A DNA stretch of 48,533 nt from DTU036 sp964346475 (GTDB taxonomy: Bacteria; Bacillota; Clostridia; Peptostreptococcales; Acidaminobacteraceae). The stretch spans positions 1 through 48,533 of the forward strand of contig CAYFUM010000007.1 in NCBI GenBank assembly GCA_964346475.1, written 5' to 3'. The stretch's first letter is position 1; each line of letters starts with the position of its first letter. A model generated the notes under the pieces. It was not told where the DNA came from. It searched no databases and saw only the letters and a program-made list of their open reading frames with translations. Positions 40,807 to 48,533 of this stretch are shown here, in pieces. The translations under genes and the position numbers were made by a program.

Positions 40807-41685
40807 CTAATTTTCTAGCTCTTTTTTAGAAGGAATCATGGTAATAAAAAGGGACATTAGGACCAGTAAACCTCCCAGGATCACCCTCGAAGTCAACTTC
40901 TCCGAAAGGATAAGAACCGAGGCAAGGACTGTTACCACTGGTTCCAGGGTGGATATCAGGGAAGCTCTGCTTGGACCCGTCTTTTCCATTCCTGTAAAAA
41001 AGGACCAGAAGGCCAGGACCGTGGATACCAGGGCAATCAGGACAACTGCAAGGAGGCCCCTGGATCCCGCCGGCGGGGTGAAGCCTACAAATAGGTTTAT
41101 CCCACCATATACCAGGGCAGCTCCCAGCATAATAAAGGCTGAGGACTGGACTCCCATGCCAGCCTTTACAACCCTTGAGCTTACAAGGATATAGACTGAA
41201 TAGAAGACAGCTGACATGAGGGCTAGAATCATTCCAAGGGGCTCGCCACTGAGCTCCCCTCCCACTATGGTAAAGGCACCAAAAAGAGCCAGGGTCAGGG
41301 AGATGATTTTTTGCAGGTTTATTTGCTCCTTTAAAAATATAGCTGAACCTATCATAACCATGGCTGGATAGGTATAAAGAAGCAGGGAAACCACACTGGG
41401 AGAGGTGAGATTTAGTGCAATAAAAAAGGTCAGTGACTGGAGGACATAGCCCAGGCCACCCAGGAGGAGGTAGATTATAATTTCTCTTTTCGAGGGCAGG
41501 GGCATTTTTTTAATAAAAAGTAGGGAGAACATAAATACTGCTCCCACTAGAAATCTCAAAAAAAGTAGGCTATAGGTGCTTATCCCCTCCCCATAGGCTA
41601 TTTTGGTAAAGATAGGCATAAATCCAAAGGAAGCAGCCGATACTGCAACCAGGAAAAAGCCTAGAAGTTCTTCTTTATTTTTCAT
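40807..41685 (-). CDS. DMT-superfamily transporter (EamA, two repeats)
   Basis: A 292-residue membrane protein with ten hydrophobic helices in two EamA repeats. FFLVAVSAASFGFMPIFTKI opens the first; LALMSAVFYSVYILVSSRVV opens the second, and KTGPSRASLISTLEPVVTVL is the conserved last-third motif. The exported metabolite is unknown. Single gene with its own terminator. This is the last intact long gene before the gene-poor end of the window. Confidence 0.87.
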   Translation of the reverse strand: MKNKEELLGFFLVAVSAASFGFMPIFTKIAYGEGISTYSLLFLRFLVGAVFMFSLLFIKKMPLPSKREIIIYLLLGGLGYVLQSLTFFIALNLTSPSVVSLLLYTYPAMVMIGSAIFLKEQINLQKIISLTLALFGAFTIVGGELSGEPLGMILALMSAVFYSVYILVSSRVVKAGMGVQSSAFIMLGAALVYGGINLFVGFTPPAGSRGLLAVVLIALVSTVLAFWSFFTGMEKTGPSRASLISTLEPVVTVLASVLILSEKLTSRVILGGLLVLMSLFITMIPSKKELEN

Positions 41686-41786
41686 TTATAGGACCTCAAA
41701 TTTATTTATTATCTGACAACAAGTTGTAAAGACAGGGTAAGTTAAAAGTAAATACTTGCAAGGCTGATTAAAAGCCTATATAAAAG

Positions 41787-42188
41787 CTAATAAGTATGGT
41801 TTTTTACAAATTCCTCTATGGAGGGGTTTTCCCTCCATAGGCTAACATTGTAGGCGTCCAGGTGGATGAGATTGCTTCCTTCAGTTAGAAGATATTCTCC
41901 GTCTTCGGAGCCAGGGCCTCTTATGCCCCCGCAAGTCCCCGAGCCTTCTCAATCACGGATAGACTGTCTCAAATTAAATTATCTATCTCTCCTCCACCAG
42001 AAGTAAACATAAATCTTGTAAGGAGAGAGATACTGCCCCTCTATTTGATTTCTTCATAAAGTGCAGGTCCCAAGGGTCTAAGCTGTAGCTTATATGCTCC
42101 TCCCCATCAATAACCCCTCTTCTTTTTTACATAGAAAAGAGACTCACTCTATGATGTTTATCTTCTTGCATAGCTCTAGTAGATCCAT
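41787..42188 (-). pseudogene. Decayed gene remnant, unknown family
   Basis: Coding-like segments on the minus strand in more than one frame. A ribosome site (GGAGG) and ATG at 42188 read MDLLELCKKINIIE then TGA. A second frame reads GEEHISYSLDPWDLHFMKK to LLLVEER and TAG. A third segment reads RGPGSEDGEYLLTEGSNLIH, DAYNVSLWRENPSIEEFVKN and ends at TAG (41787). The segments together fit a single protein of about 130 residues with frameshifts and stops. I do not recognise the family. The surrounding stretch 41686-42428 (743 bases) has no intact gene. Confidence 0.4.
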
Positions 42189-42428
42189 AGGTCCTCCAGG
42201 GAATATTATTTTACTGCTAGTATTTTAGCTAGAGAATATAAAGAAGGTTACCCTCTTTGAGCTTTATGTTTTTAAAAAGCTATTTTGGGTTTGAATTAGT
42301 GCTCTATAGCTAAAGTTTATAAAAAGACCACTAATAGAGCCAAGGACTTTCGGTCATTTCTAAGCGTTATCTATTTTTCTAATTCGAGAAATGCAATCTA
42401 GCTAAATAAAATTGACCATTAAAACCAG

Positions 42429-42944
42429 CTAATCTAGTTTCATCCTGTAAATAGTTGATTTATGATCAACTCCTGTATTATGATTTTTAAAGCTACTGCC
42501 GGCATTTGCTTTAAGTCCACATTTTTCCATAACACGACAGGAGGCAATATTATCCTTTGCAACAGTGCAATAAAAATCCCTTACTCCTAGGGAGTAGGCC
42601 AGTTCAATCATGGCTCTAGCCATTTCACTCGCATATCCCCTGCCCCACATGTCCTTAACAACATCATATCCAAAGCCCCATTCTCCCTCAGGGCCTTCTA
42701 CTCCCAGACTACAGGTTCCTATAGGTCTATTTGATATCCTGTCGTAGGCAATAAAGGGGTACTCCTCTTGCCAATCTTCTATGTCAAAAATTATCTCTCT
42801 TAGCTCATCGCCACTAGTAAAGGGGGGATTATTTAAATATTGTCCAGCTTCTGGATCTCCCCAGAGGCTGGCTGCAAAATCACAGTCATCCAGCGTCATA
42901 CTTCTAAGTATCATTCTTTCAGTTATTATGTCCTCTGTTTTCAT
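42429..42944 (-). CDS. GNAT family N-acetyltransferase
   Basis: A 171-residue RimJ/RimL-like acetyltransferase: ITERMILRSMTLDDCDFAASL at the N-terminus, acetyl-CoA loop DMWGRGYASEMARAMIELAY, and IASCRVMEKCGLKANAGSSF. Substrate unknown. It stands alone in a gene-poor region. Confidence 0.85.
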   Translation of the reverse strand: MKTEDIITERMILRSMTLDDCDFAASLWGDPEAGQYLNNPPFTSGDELREIIFDIEDWQEEYPFIAYDRISNRPIGTCSLGVEGPEGEWGFGYDVVKDMWGRGYASEMARAMIELAYSLGVRDFYCTVAKDNIASCRVMEKCGLKANAGSSFKNHNTGVDHKSTIYRMKLD

Positions 42945-43339
42945 TTTCTCTCCTGGTGTTAATGTAACACGTAAATTTTAACCTAACATCCACACTGTTA
43001 CATATCTGGTTTTTCCTAATCAATTTTAAAAATGTATGGCTTAGCTTAAAAGGACTAGCTCTGCCTAGAAGTTGTGTGTAGATAGTAGGCTAAATTTTGC
43101 CTGATATCTTGCTAAAGTAGTATTTCATATAAACTCAGACGAAATGATAAAATAGCAAATATATATAAAGGCCTAGGCATATATCTCCAATCTCTCAGCA
43201 AGCATGGTGTAGAATTTAAGAGATGCTATAAGAATAGATCCTATCAGCTAGTACTCAGCAAGTAGGGCCACAAATAGTTTAAATAATCTAAACCAGCCTA
43301 CTTATAGCTGGCATCTACATTCCTTCCTAGGTGGAAAAA

Positions 43340-43488
43340 CTAACCCAACTGACTCGCAGCAGGAAGCAAAGTGGCTTTCTCATATTCAGTGAAAGTGAAA
43401 GGCCTCCTTCCAGGGCGGAGTAGACCAGAGTACTCAAGCACCTTAGCTGGATACAAATAATTCTTAAAATATAATTGAATTCTTGAAT
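43340..43488 (-). pseudogene. Short coding-like remnant
   Basis: On the minus strand about 45 codons read NYLYPAKVLEYSGLLRPGRR and PFTFTEYEKATLLPAASQLG before a TAG. There is no start codon with a ribosome site, so it looks like the tail end of a lost gene. The rest of 42945-43497 (553 bases) shows no gene. Confidence 0.3.
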
Positions 43489-43497
43489 TTTAAGAAA

Positions 43498-44767
43498 TCA
43501 TTTTATAACATAGGTTGTTCTTGGTCCCTTACCCCTCATTTCTAAAAGATTCTTATCAGTTAAATTTTTTATTACTCGCAAAGCCTTAGTCTTGTTAAAG
43601 CCTGTTTTTCCTTCAATCTCAAGTCGGCTCAATTCATCTTCCTCTTTTATCAATCTGTATATTTCTACTTCTTCATGACTCAAACTTGCAAAATCTGTTT
43701 CTAGAAGGGGCAAGACTATTTTAATATTGTCTTCATCTATTTTAAAAGAAGGTTTAGATAAACTTTCTGCATATTCGTTAATTATTCTCCCTATACCAGT
43801 TCCAAACTGTTCAATATACTTCAGTCGGTAAAAAACCCCTGCAACTATGGGATTTCTTAATATTGATACATTGCCATCTAAATAATTTTCCTTAGAAATC
43901 CCCTTAGGTAAGCCTCCAGGTGAATTTATTTCTATTCTATCTTTATACATAGCAATTTGAATATACCTTCTTATATCCATAGCCCTATGGACTATTGCAT
44001 TTGCTAAAGCCTCTCTAAACGCCTCTCTTGGTATAAGCTCTTTTCTAACTCTTGAGTAACCATCAATTTCCTCATATTGGTAATACCTTTGGAAGACTTC
44101 AATGGTCTTATCATAGAGGGTCAACAAAGACATATTATTAAAAGTTTCCCTATCTAATATTTGATTGCTGTCCCTGCCAAATCTAACAATATCTACTCCT
44201 GAATAGTCAGTGTTATTTTTATCAGCTAGAAGTTCACCTGCTATGTTATAAAAACCCTCTTTGTCAACCAATTTTAAGGTTTTTAAAATATCCAAGTTAA
44301 AATTCTCGATCCCGGCTATTGCCTTTAATTTTGATTCTAAACTACTAAATTCTAGATCCTGACTTGTAGCTTTTACTTCTTCAAAATTAATGTTTATTCC
44401 TTCTAAAATCAGTCTATTTAATTCAAGCCTATCAACCTCAATATCAGATGTATCAGACCTTCTATATGCCTTATTTTTATAATAATAGGGAGTATAAGAA
44501 CCTTTTTTTTACATCTAAAATTATTATTTTCTTACCATCTATGGTATCTTGTTTAATTTTATAGTCAGGCACTGGATCTATTGAATCATTAATCATATTC
44601 TCAATCCTAATGCAGTCCTCCTTTGGATCTTTTACACCCACTGCTTTTCCCCTATCATCAATTCCAAACACAACCCTACCATCAATATAATTTGCAAATG
44701 CGCTTACAGTTTTTAGAAAGGTCCTAGTTATACTTTCCTCTAGCTCTAGACTTCTATCTTCGCTCAT
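43498..44767 (-). pseudogene. AlbA_2/HATPase_c_4 putative transcriptional regulator, frameshifted in a T8 run
   Basis: A RecG-C/AAA_4-like DNA-binding ATPase protein of about 420 codons. The N-terminal AlbA_2 domain reads SLELEESITRTFLKTVSAFA, DGRVVFGIDDRGKAVGV, then IIILDVKK. There the coding A8 run (T8 at 44503-44510 on the plus strand) shifts the frame. One base less would continue KKGSYTPYYYKNKAYRR and run without stops into the C-terminal ATPase part (REALANAIVHRAMDIRRYIQ, INSPGGLPKG, GTGIGRIINEYAE) and a winged helix (LSRLEIEGKTGFNKTKALRV). It may be a real frameshift, slippage-based phase variation or a sequencing error. A repeat-rich operator lies just upstream of its start. Confidence 0.8.
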
Positions 44768-44813
44768 AAAGCTACCCCCTTCTTTATATATATTTTAATC
44801 TTATATAACGACA

Positions 44814-44854
44814 AGTGCAACGATACGCCTTATCGTCGCGCTTATCGTTGCACT
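44814..44854. promoter_or_regulatory. Multi-site operator with 12-bp inverted repeat
   Basis: AGTGCAACGATA and TATCGTTGCACT form perfect 12-bp arms around a 17-base spacer, which itself contains TTATCGTCGCG; a degenerate ACGACAA lies at 44808-44814. The recurring half-site TTATCGT/ACGATAA occurs at least three times, 47 bases before the AlbA_2 regulator start, fitting cooperative autoregulation. Confidence 0.65.
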
Positions 44855-44969
44855 AATTAGTCGGTTACTAGCCTATAGTCTCAGTGCACTTGTCTACCTG
44901 TCTTCAATAGTAATTGAATTTCTTAGACTCTCATTTTTCTAGTTTCTCGGTATCTTCAATAAAAACAAT

Positions 44970-44994
44970 CTAAGGCAATGCCTACTTGCCTTAG
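44970..44994 (-). terminator. Terminator of the small membrane-protein gene
   Basis: CTAAGGCAA-TGCCTAC-TTGCCTTAG, a perfect 9-bp stem; on the minus strand it is followed by ATTGTTTTTATTG. It is 70 bases beyond the stop of the gene at 45064. Confidence 0.8.
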
Positions 44995-45063
44995 TCTCCA
45001 TGAATTTTATAATTTAGTTTTTTATATTAAACCTAATTTAAGACAGTTTTTATGATTGGCCTT

Positions 45064-45321
45064 TTAGACTTCTTTTTCTCTTAGCTTTTTATAAAGAAGG
45101 GATATCATTAAATAAGAAACAGTCCATATTGAAAGATCAGCAAGAAAATCCACCAGCTTAAATTCATCAAAAAATGGATTAAAAGAAACCCCTGTAAGTC
45201 CACGAACAATGGATGCAAGAAAAAAAGTTGCTATGAAAATAGCAAGGACTCTATTTTTCATAAATCTCATCACCAGAAATATAACTAGTGCTAGCAAAAA
45301 TATAAAAGCAATAACTCTCAT
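45064..45321 (-). CDS. Hypothetical small membrane protein
   Basis: An 85-residue protein with three hydrophobic segments (about 1-18, 26-42 and 60-78), separated by a loop with TGVSFNPFFDEFK, and a basic end KKLREKEV. I do not recognise a family. Preceded by AAAAAGG and followed by a terminator, it looks like an intact monocistronic gene. Confidence 0.6.
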   Translation of the reverse strand: MRVIAFIFLLALVIFLVMRFMKNRVLAIFIATFFLASIVRGLTGVSFNPFFDEFKLVDFLADLSIWTVSYLMISLLYKKLREKEV

Positions 45322-45402
45322 GTAAATAAGACCCCTTTTTAATAATTATTCCACCTTCTAATAAATCAGCACAGTTGTTTTGCTGGTGGCTTGCTCTAGA
45401 TT

Positions 45403-45657
45403 CTACTCATCCAATCCTGAAAGTTCTTCACGATAGGGTGTTCTTACAAAGGGGATCAGGCTAGGGTGACAAGCACCATACTTTTTAAAATTCTTCCTCG
45501 CCCTATTTAAGCTAACTCTATTGGCGCCGCCTCTATACCTAGGCTTTTTATTTTGAATAGGATCATCCTCCCAAAAGCAGACTTCACATATTTCAAAGCT
45601 TCCATCGGGCCTGTTTTCAAAGGTATAGTAGCCACAGCAAGGACATTTGTACTTCAT
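45403..45657 (-). CDS. CPCC family cysteine-rich protein
   Basis: An 84-residue protein with the CPCC-domain pattern: YKCPCCGYYTFENRPDGSFE, ICEVCFWEDDPIQNKKP, and GGANRVSLNRARKNFKKYG. Four cysteines presumably bind zinc. The family is found widely, often near polymorphic-toxin immunity genes, but its function is unknown. No toxin gene is adjacent. Start follows GAGGTGAG. Confidence 0.85.
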   Translation of the reverse strand: MKYKCPCCGYYTFENRPDGSFEICEVCFWEDDPIQNKKPRYRGGANRVSLNRARKNFKKYGACHPSLIPFVRTPYREELSGLDE

Positions 45658-45844
45658 TTCTCACCTCTCAAGCTTAAAAATTTTATCTTGGCTTTAAATT
45701 AAAAGTCCCAAATAGATCTATACAAGCTTCTTATCTTGTCTTAAATTACCTAGAGGTCTAGTGCTTTATAGTAGGGGCTTATAGACATGATATTTCATAT
45801 GTAAAAGTAAATCCCTAGGAAAGTGCGAAATCCCAAATCTCGAT

Positions 45845-46250
45845 TTAGCTCAAAGGTGTTCTACAACACTCGCAGCTAGAGACTGTTCCCTCAGTAACCA
45901 CGTTGGTGGCTCCACAGCTCTGACACTTGTGTGTTTTCTTTACAATAGATTTATCCTGTAAGATGCTTGTATCGATCTTACCTTCATTTAAATCTTCAGC
46001 AAAAACTATCTTTCTGTTACCATGCTGGATCATGACTGTACCAAGCTGGCCACTTTTAATCATTCTATCTAGGTCTTTTGAAGTCTATCCTTCTAATATG
46101 AAGACATTTACTTCTGGGATATAGGTTTTAACCTAGCTGCCCTATTATCCTATAAAAACCTTCTAACCTTTTAATAAACTTCCTAGGGTCTATAAAGCTC
46201 TCTATCTTCTCAGCCTTCAATTTAACAAGTAAGTTGTCATAGATCTTTTA
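45845..46250 (-). pseudogene. Zinc-ribbon protein gene with premature amber codons
   Basis: The C-terminal 72 codons (ATG at 46063) are open and read MIKSGQLGTVMIQHGNRKIV, then a zinc ribbon CQSCGATNVV with SCECCRTPLS. In the same frame upstream, coding-like sequence continues across TAG at 46087-46085 (VKTYIPEVNVFILEG before it, TSKDLDR after it) and another TAG at 46135-46133. Further up, in a shifted frame, comes ESFIDPRKFIKRLEGFYRII. The whole would make a protein of about 135 residues, so the gene is probably decayed. A short product from 46063 remains possible but has no clear ribosome site. Confidence 0.5.
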
Positions 46251-46264
46251 TATTAATTTCTTAA

Positions 46265-46960
46265 CTAGGGGTGACAAACCTTGCAGGGTACGTATCCTGC
46301 ATCTATTGCCTGATCTCTCGAACTAAGCACCACTCTATTGTGGTCTAAAATTCTTTTTCCATGCTGGCAGCTAGTTGTGTGGAACTTCATGGTATTGGAG
46401 TTTCCTGTATATTCTTGAGCAATTGGAAGCGGATTATTGTTAACTAGTGAATCTGACTCTACCGGTTTTTCTTCTTTAACCGGTAGACTTTCAGGCTCTA
46501 TTTCCTTCTTTTCTTTTTCAGATTCCTTTTTTTCTGGAGCTGGCTCAGATTTTTTTTGCTCTGTCTCAGGCTTTTTCTGATCGGTCTCTTGTTTTACCTG
46601 TCCTAAATTGGAGTTTTCAGGTTTTGGTTCCTCTTTAACACTCTCTTTTTTGTTCCCCTTGGAGTCATCTACCTTCTTGAGCTTCTCATCTTCTTTTTTA
46701 TCTACTTTTTTGGTTTCTTTTTTTACTACCTCTGTATGGTTCTTAGCTTCTTCTTTGACAATAAGCTTTACTTCTTCCTTGTCTTCTTCTTTTTCTGCAA
46801 CCTTTGCAACTATTTTACTAATATCCACTATTTTATTCTCTATATCTATCTCTTTACTTATATTTTCCTTAAGAGATAAACTGTTTTTATCGCTGGAGCA
46901 TCCTGTTAATCCGGCAAAAAGGATTAACAAGATAATAATAATTGTAAGGGTTTTCTTCAT
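46265..46960 (-). CDS. Lipoprotein with Lys/Glu-rich linker and C-terminal Ada-like metal-binding motif
   Basis: A 231-residue exported lipoprotein: signal TLTIIIILLILFAGLTGC with lipobox LTGC, then about 130 residues of low-complexity E/K/P-rich repeats (KKPETEQKKSEPAPEKKE). A short C-terminal domain follows: MKFHTTSCQHGKRILDHNRV and AIDAGYVPCKVCHP. That last domain resembles the small Cys-x2-Cys Ada-type metal-binding module fused to nucleases and lipoproteins in Firmicutes. The extended linker may span the wall. The exact function is unknown. Confidence 0.8.
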   Translation of the reverse strand: MKKTLTIIIILLILFAGLTGCSSDKNSLSLKENISKEIDIENKIVDISKIVAKVAEKEEDKEEVKLIVKEEAKNHTEVVKKETKKVDKKEDEKLKKVDDSKGNKKESVKEEPKPENSNLGQVKQETDQKKPETEQKKSEPAPEKKESEKEKKEIEPESLPVKEEKPVESDSLVNNNPLPIAQEYTGNSNTMKFHTTSCQHGKRILDHNRVVLSSRDQAIDAGYVPCKVCHP

Positions 46961-47373
46961 AATTATCCGCCTAAATTTAATTTAATCTGCTCTTCAACTC
47001 TATTTGCTTTAACTATAGATAAAAAGTGACCTTTAAAATAAATCTTTCCTCAAGGTCCCTGATACTACTTTCATATCTCATCCTGCCTTGATCTAGGTAG
47101 TTTTAATAGGGCTAGCCCCCAATATTAAATAATGGAGCCACCTCTACCCCTACTCACAAACTTGGTTAAGATAAATATCTATAATAATTATAGTCTAGCC
47201 CTCCCTAGGAAACAACCAGACATTATCAGGAGGTCCCTCAACTTACCTTATGGGATCATTTATGCTTTTTCAGGCTAATATTACCTCCTCACTAAATTGC
47301 CTTGCTTTCTCCTTAATCTAAGGTTTAACCCTATGGGTTTTTATTTAAAATTTAAGCTATACAAAAATAAAAA
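46961..47373. other. Intergenic region, nothing recognised
   Basis: About 410 AT-rich bases between the lipoprotein start and the terminator of the ACT gene. It should hold the lipoprotein promoter. I find no reading frame, repeat or strong hairpin in it. Confidence 0.5.
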
Positions 47374-47397
47374 CACCTAGCTTTTTATACCTAAGTG
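47374..47397 (-). terminator. Terminator of the ACT-domain gene
   Basis: On the minus strand CACTTAG, a 10-base loop and CTAGGTG (one G-T pair) are followed by TTTTTATTTTTG, 56 bases after the stop at 47453. Confidence 0.75.
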
Positions 47398-47452
47398 CCT
47401 CTACAGTTTTTATTTAATTTTATTATAATGATCTGTGGCTATAAGTTCGACT

Positions 47453-47821
47453 TTATTCTTTTATCACATAGCCATTTTTTTCAAGGGTTTTAATTGCCTC
47501 CTCAAAATTTTCCTTTTTTGTCAAAATATAATCTGTATTGTAGGTTGATATGGCAAATGTCCCAATTTTATAATCTGCTAGTAGGCTGGATATTCTTGAC
47601 AGAATACCCACAAGAGAAAAATCTAGCACTTCCTCTATTCTAAAGGCTTTGCATCCACCATCGCATTCAACTGCGTTTTTAGGCACCAAACTTGTACTAC
47701 ATACCAGTGATAACTCCTGGTCTGTCTTGCCTATAAAACAAAACTCGTCTGAATAATCTATCCCAGATAAGTCTCTCACCTTACATATAGAAAAGTCCTA
47801 CTTTATTATTCTAAGCTCCAT
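47453..47821 (-). pseudogene. ACT-domain protein with amber codon at position 8
   Basis: An ACT_7-type amino-acid-binding protein of about 122 codons. From ATG at 47821, 6 bases after AAGGGGG, it reads MELRIIK, then TAG (47800-47798), then DFSICKVRDLSGIDYSDEFC in the same frame, continuing FIGKTDQELSLVCSTSLVPK, VLDFSLVGILSRISSLLADY and STYNTDYILTKKENFEEAI. Homologues have a charged residue where the TAG sits. The only later start (GTG at 47779) lacks a ribosome site and drops part of the first strand. A recent nonsense mutation is the simplest reading. Confidence 0.75.
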
Positions 47822-47862
47822 TTCAAGCCCCCTTTATCCAAATTTTTAGCCACTTACTTGTT

Positions 47863-48063
47863 TTATAAGATTGTAAAACCATCCCACTCTTTAAGGAATT
47901 TATTACATCCCATTATTCTTACTACCTTTGGGTTTTGCTTAATTTCAATATGCCATGAAGTGCCATCCTAAATACCATCAGCAATATATTTCTTTTTCTA
48001 GTTTAATAAACTCACCCTCTTTAAACCTTCTATAAATCTATCCAGCGTTGCCTCTCTTATTGT
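47863..48063 (-). pseudogene. Coding-like remnant with two in-frame amber codons
   Basis: On the minus strand one frame reads TIREATLDRFIEGLKRVSLLN, TAG, KKKYIADGI, TAG, DGTSWHIEIKQNPKVVRIMG and CNKFLKEWDGFTIL, ending TAA at 47865-47863. The final part is convincingly protein-like; the upstream part less so. No start with a ribosome site is seen. The rest of 47822-48361 shows no other gene. Confidence 0.35.
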
Positions 48064-48361
48064 TTATAAACAATTAAACGACTCTCCTAAACAGTCTGAA
48101 AAACTCCAATCTAGCTTCCTTGAAGCAAAATCAATATCTATTCTGTAGCAGGTCTGAGACCACACTTAGGGCCTTCCTATTAATTGGCTAGCTCTTAAGC
48201 ACCCCTTAAATTAACTTTATTTTCCGATTGCTTCCGGCACCTTGCTCTAGATAAATCTATCCCGGATTTCTTATTTCTGTGTCTAAGACCTGGGCTCTTA
48301 TGTTTTCACCTTACCATAATAAATAAGAAAATCTTATCCTAAGTAAAATTCCTTCTCAAAA

Positions 48362-48533
48362 TTATCCTATCAAAATTTCTTTATTGTTAATATCTAAAAT
48401 AGAAATCTGGCATACACCGCCTAAGTTTTCTTCTACTAGCTGCGACAATTCTTTTAAAGCGCTCTTAAATTCCCCAAATCTACTTTCATCAACTAATTCA
48501 ATGCAGAGAAAAGCATTTTTAGTACTCTCAGTG
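48362..48533 (-). CDS. C-terminal end of an unknown protein (cut by window edge)
   Basis: The last 57 codons read ESTKNAFLCIELVDESRFGE, FKSALKELSQLVEENLGG and VCQISILDINNKEILIG before a TAA at 48364-48362. The frame is open to the window edge. I do not recognise the family; the start lies beyond 48533. Confidence 0.6.
   Translation of the reverse strand, partial: TESTKNAFLCIELVDESRFGEFKSALKELSQLVEENLGGVCQISILDINNKEILIG

Noticed and set aside
41787..42188. A third selenoprotein from the in-frame TGA before EGSGTCGG
   Set aside because: An upstream in-frame TAA and further stops and shifts close by show a decayed gene rather than a clean read-through frame.
41686..48533. Reassignment of TAG as a sense codon (pyrrolysine or amber suppression), because of several in-frame TAGs
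   Set aside because: Intact genes such as copZ, the DUF503 gene, the ECF S component and the peroxiredoxin end normally at TAG, directly before terminators or the next gene. TGA, TAA and frameshifts also break the remnants, so decay is simpler.
1..48533. CRISPR arrays, tRNA or rRNA genes
   Set aside because: No regularly spaced repeats, no cloverleaf with CCA-type ends and no rRNA-like stretches were seen in any intergenic region.

Overview
The window looks like a stretch of a low-GC, anaerobic Gram-positive genome. It fits Clostridia/Tissierellia (Peptoniphilaceae-like), but that placement is inference from gene content and from heavy use of CTA, ATA and AGG codons, because there is no rRNA gene here. 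Supporting genes are a minimal SmsB/SmsC (SUF) pair, CsoR-CopZ-CopA, an FHA-RodA-PBP cassette, ECF and DMT transporters, an M18 aminopeptidase and 4Fe-4S proteins. Four 100-N gaps show a scaffolded draft. One gap (36176-36275) has the same 55 bases on both sides, as expected from unmerged edges of a k=55 de Bruijn graph, so a metagenome or draft short-read assembly is likely.

The organism very probably decodes UGA as selenocysteine. Two genes carry an in-frame UGA exactly where the family has a conserved catalytic cysteine, each followed at the right distance by a bacterial SECIS-like hairpin. One is a BCP-type peroxiredoxin (36873-37322), a known kind of selenoprotein. The other is an ArsM-type arsenite methyltransferase-like protein (12654-13403), which is much less familiar as a selenoprotein. 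Ordinary gene calling truncates both.

Layout. 1-7.2 kb: housekeeping and hypothetical genes on both strands (cardiolipin synthase, NAD(P)HX epimerase, flavoproteins, CsbD, ECF S-component, M18 aminopeptidase, YbaK, pterin dehydratase). 7.2-12.6 kb: a leftward run with ferredoxin, PBP, RodA/FtsW, FHA, GNAT and DMT. 12.6-13.8 kb: the seleno-ArsM and an FMN-barrel protein. 14.2-19.2 kb: a tightly overlapping leftward operon nagB-nagA-M81-cutC-ROK for amino-sugar catabolism. 19.3-22.2 kb: copA-copZ-csoR with a strong promoter and a palindromic CsoR-type operator. 22.2-29.4 kb: APC permease, CoA-disulfide-reductase/rhodanese, YeeE/YedE, aldehyde dehydrogenase and YeiH, probably partly a sulfur module.

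29.8-34.3 kb holds a secreted trypsin-like protease gene split by a 2.9-kb insertion. The element ends in matching inverted att arms, restores the reading frame when removed, and carries a 5'-truncated large serine recombinase, a papain-like secreted peptidase, a lipoprotein and a 34-residue Trp/Cys-rich peptide. 34.4-41.7 kb returns to ordinary genes (RluF, DUF488, a broken M20 peptidase, a short nitroreductase, selenoperoxiredoxin, MBL-fold protein, SmsB/SmsC, DMT).

From 41.7 kb to the end, gene density collapses. There are small proteins, a frameshifted AlbA_2/ATPase regulator with a striking operator, an ACT-domain gene with a premature amber codon, and several coding remnants, which together look like a decaying accessory region.
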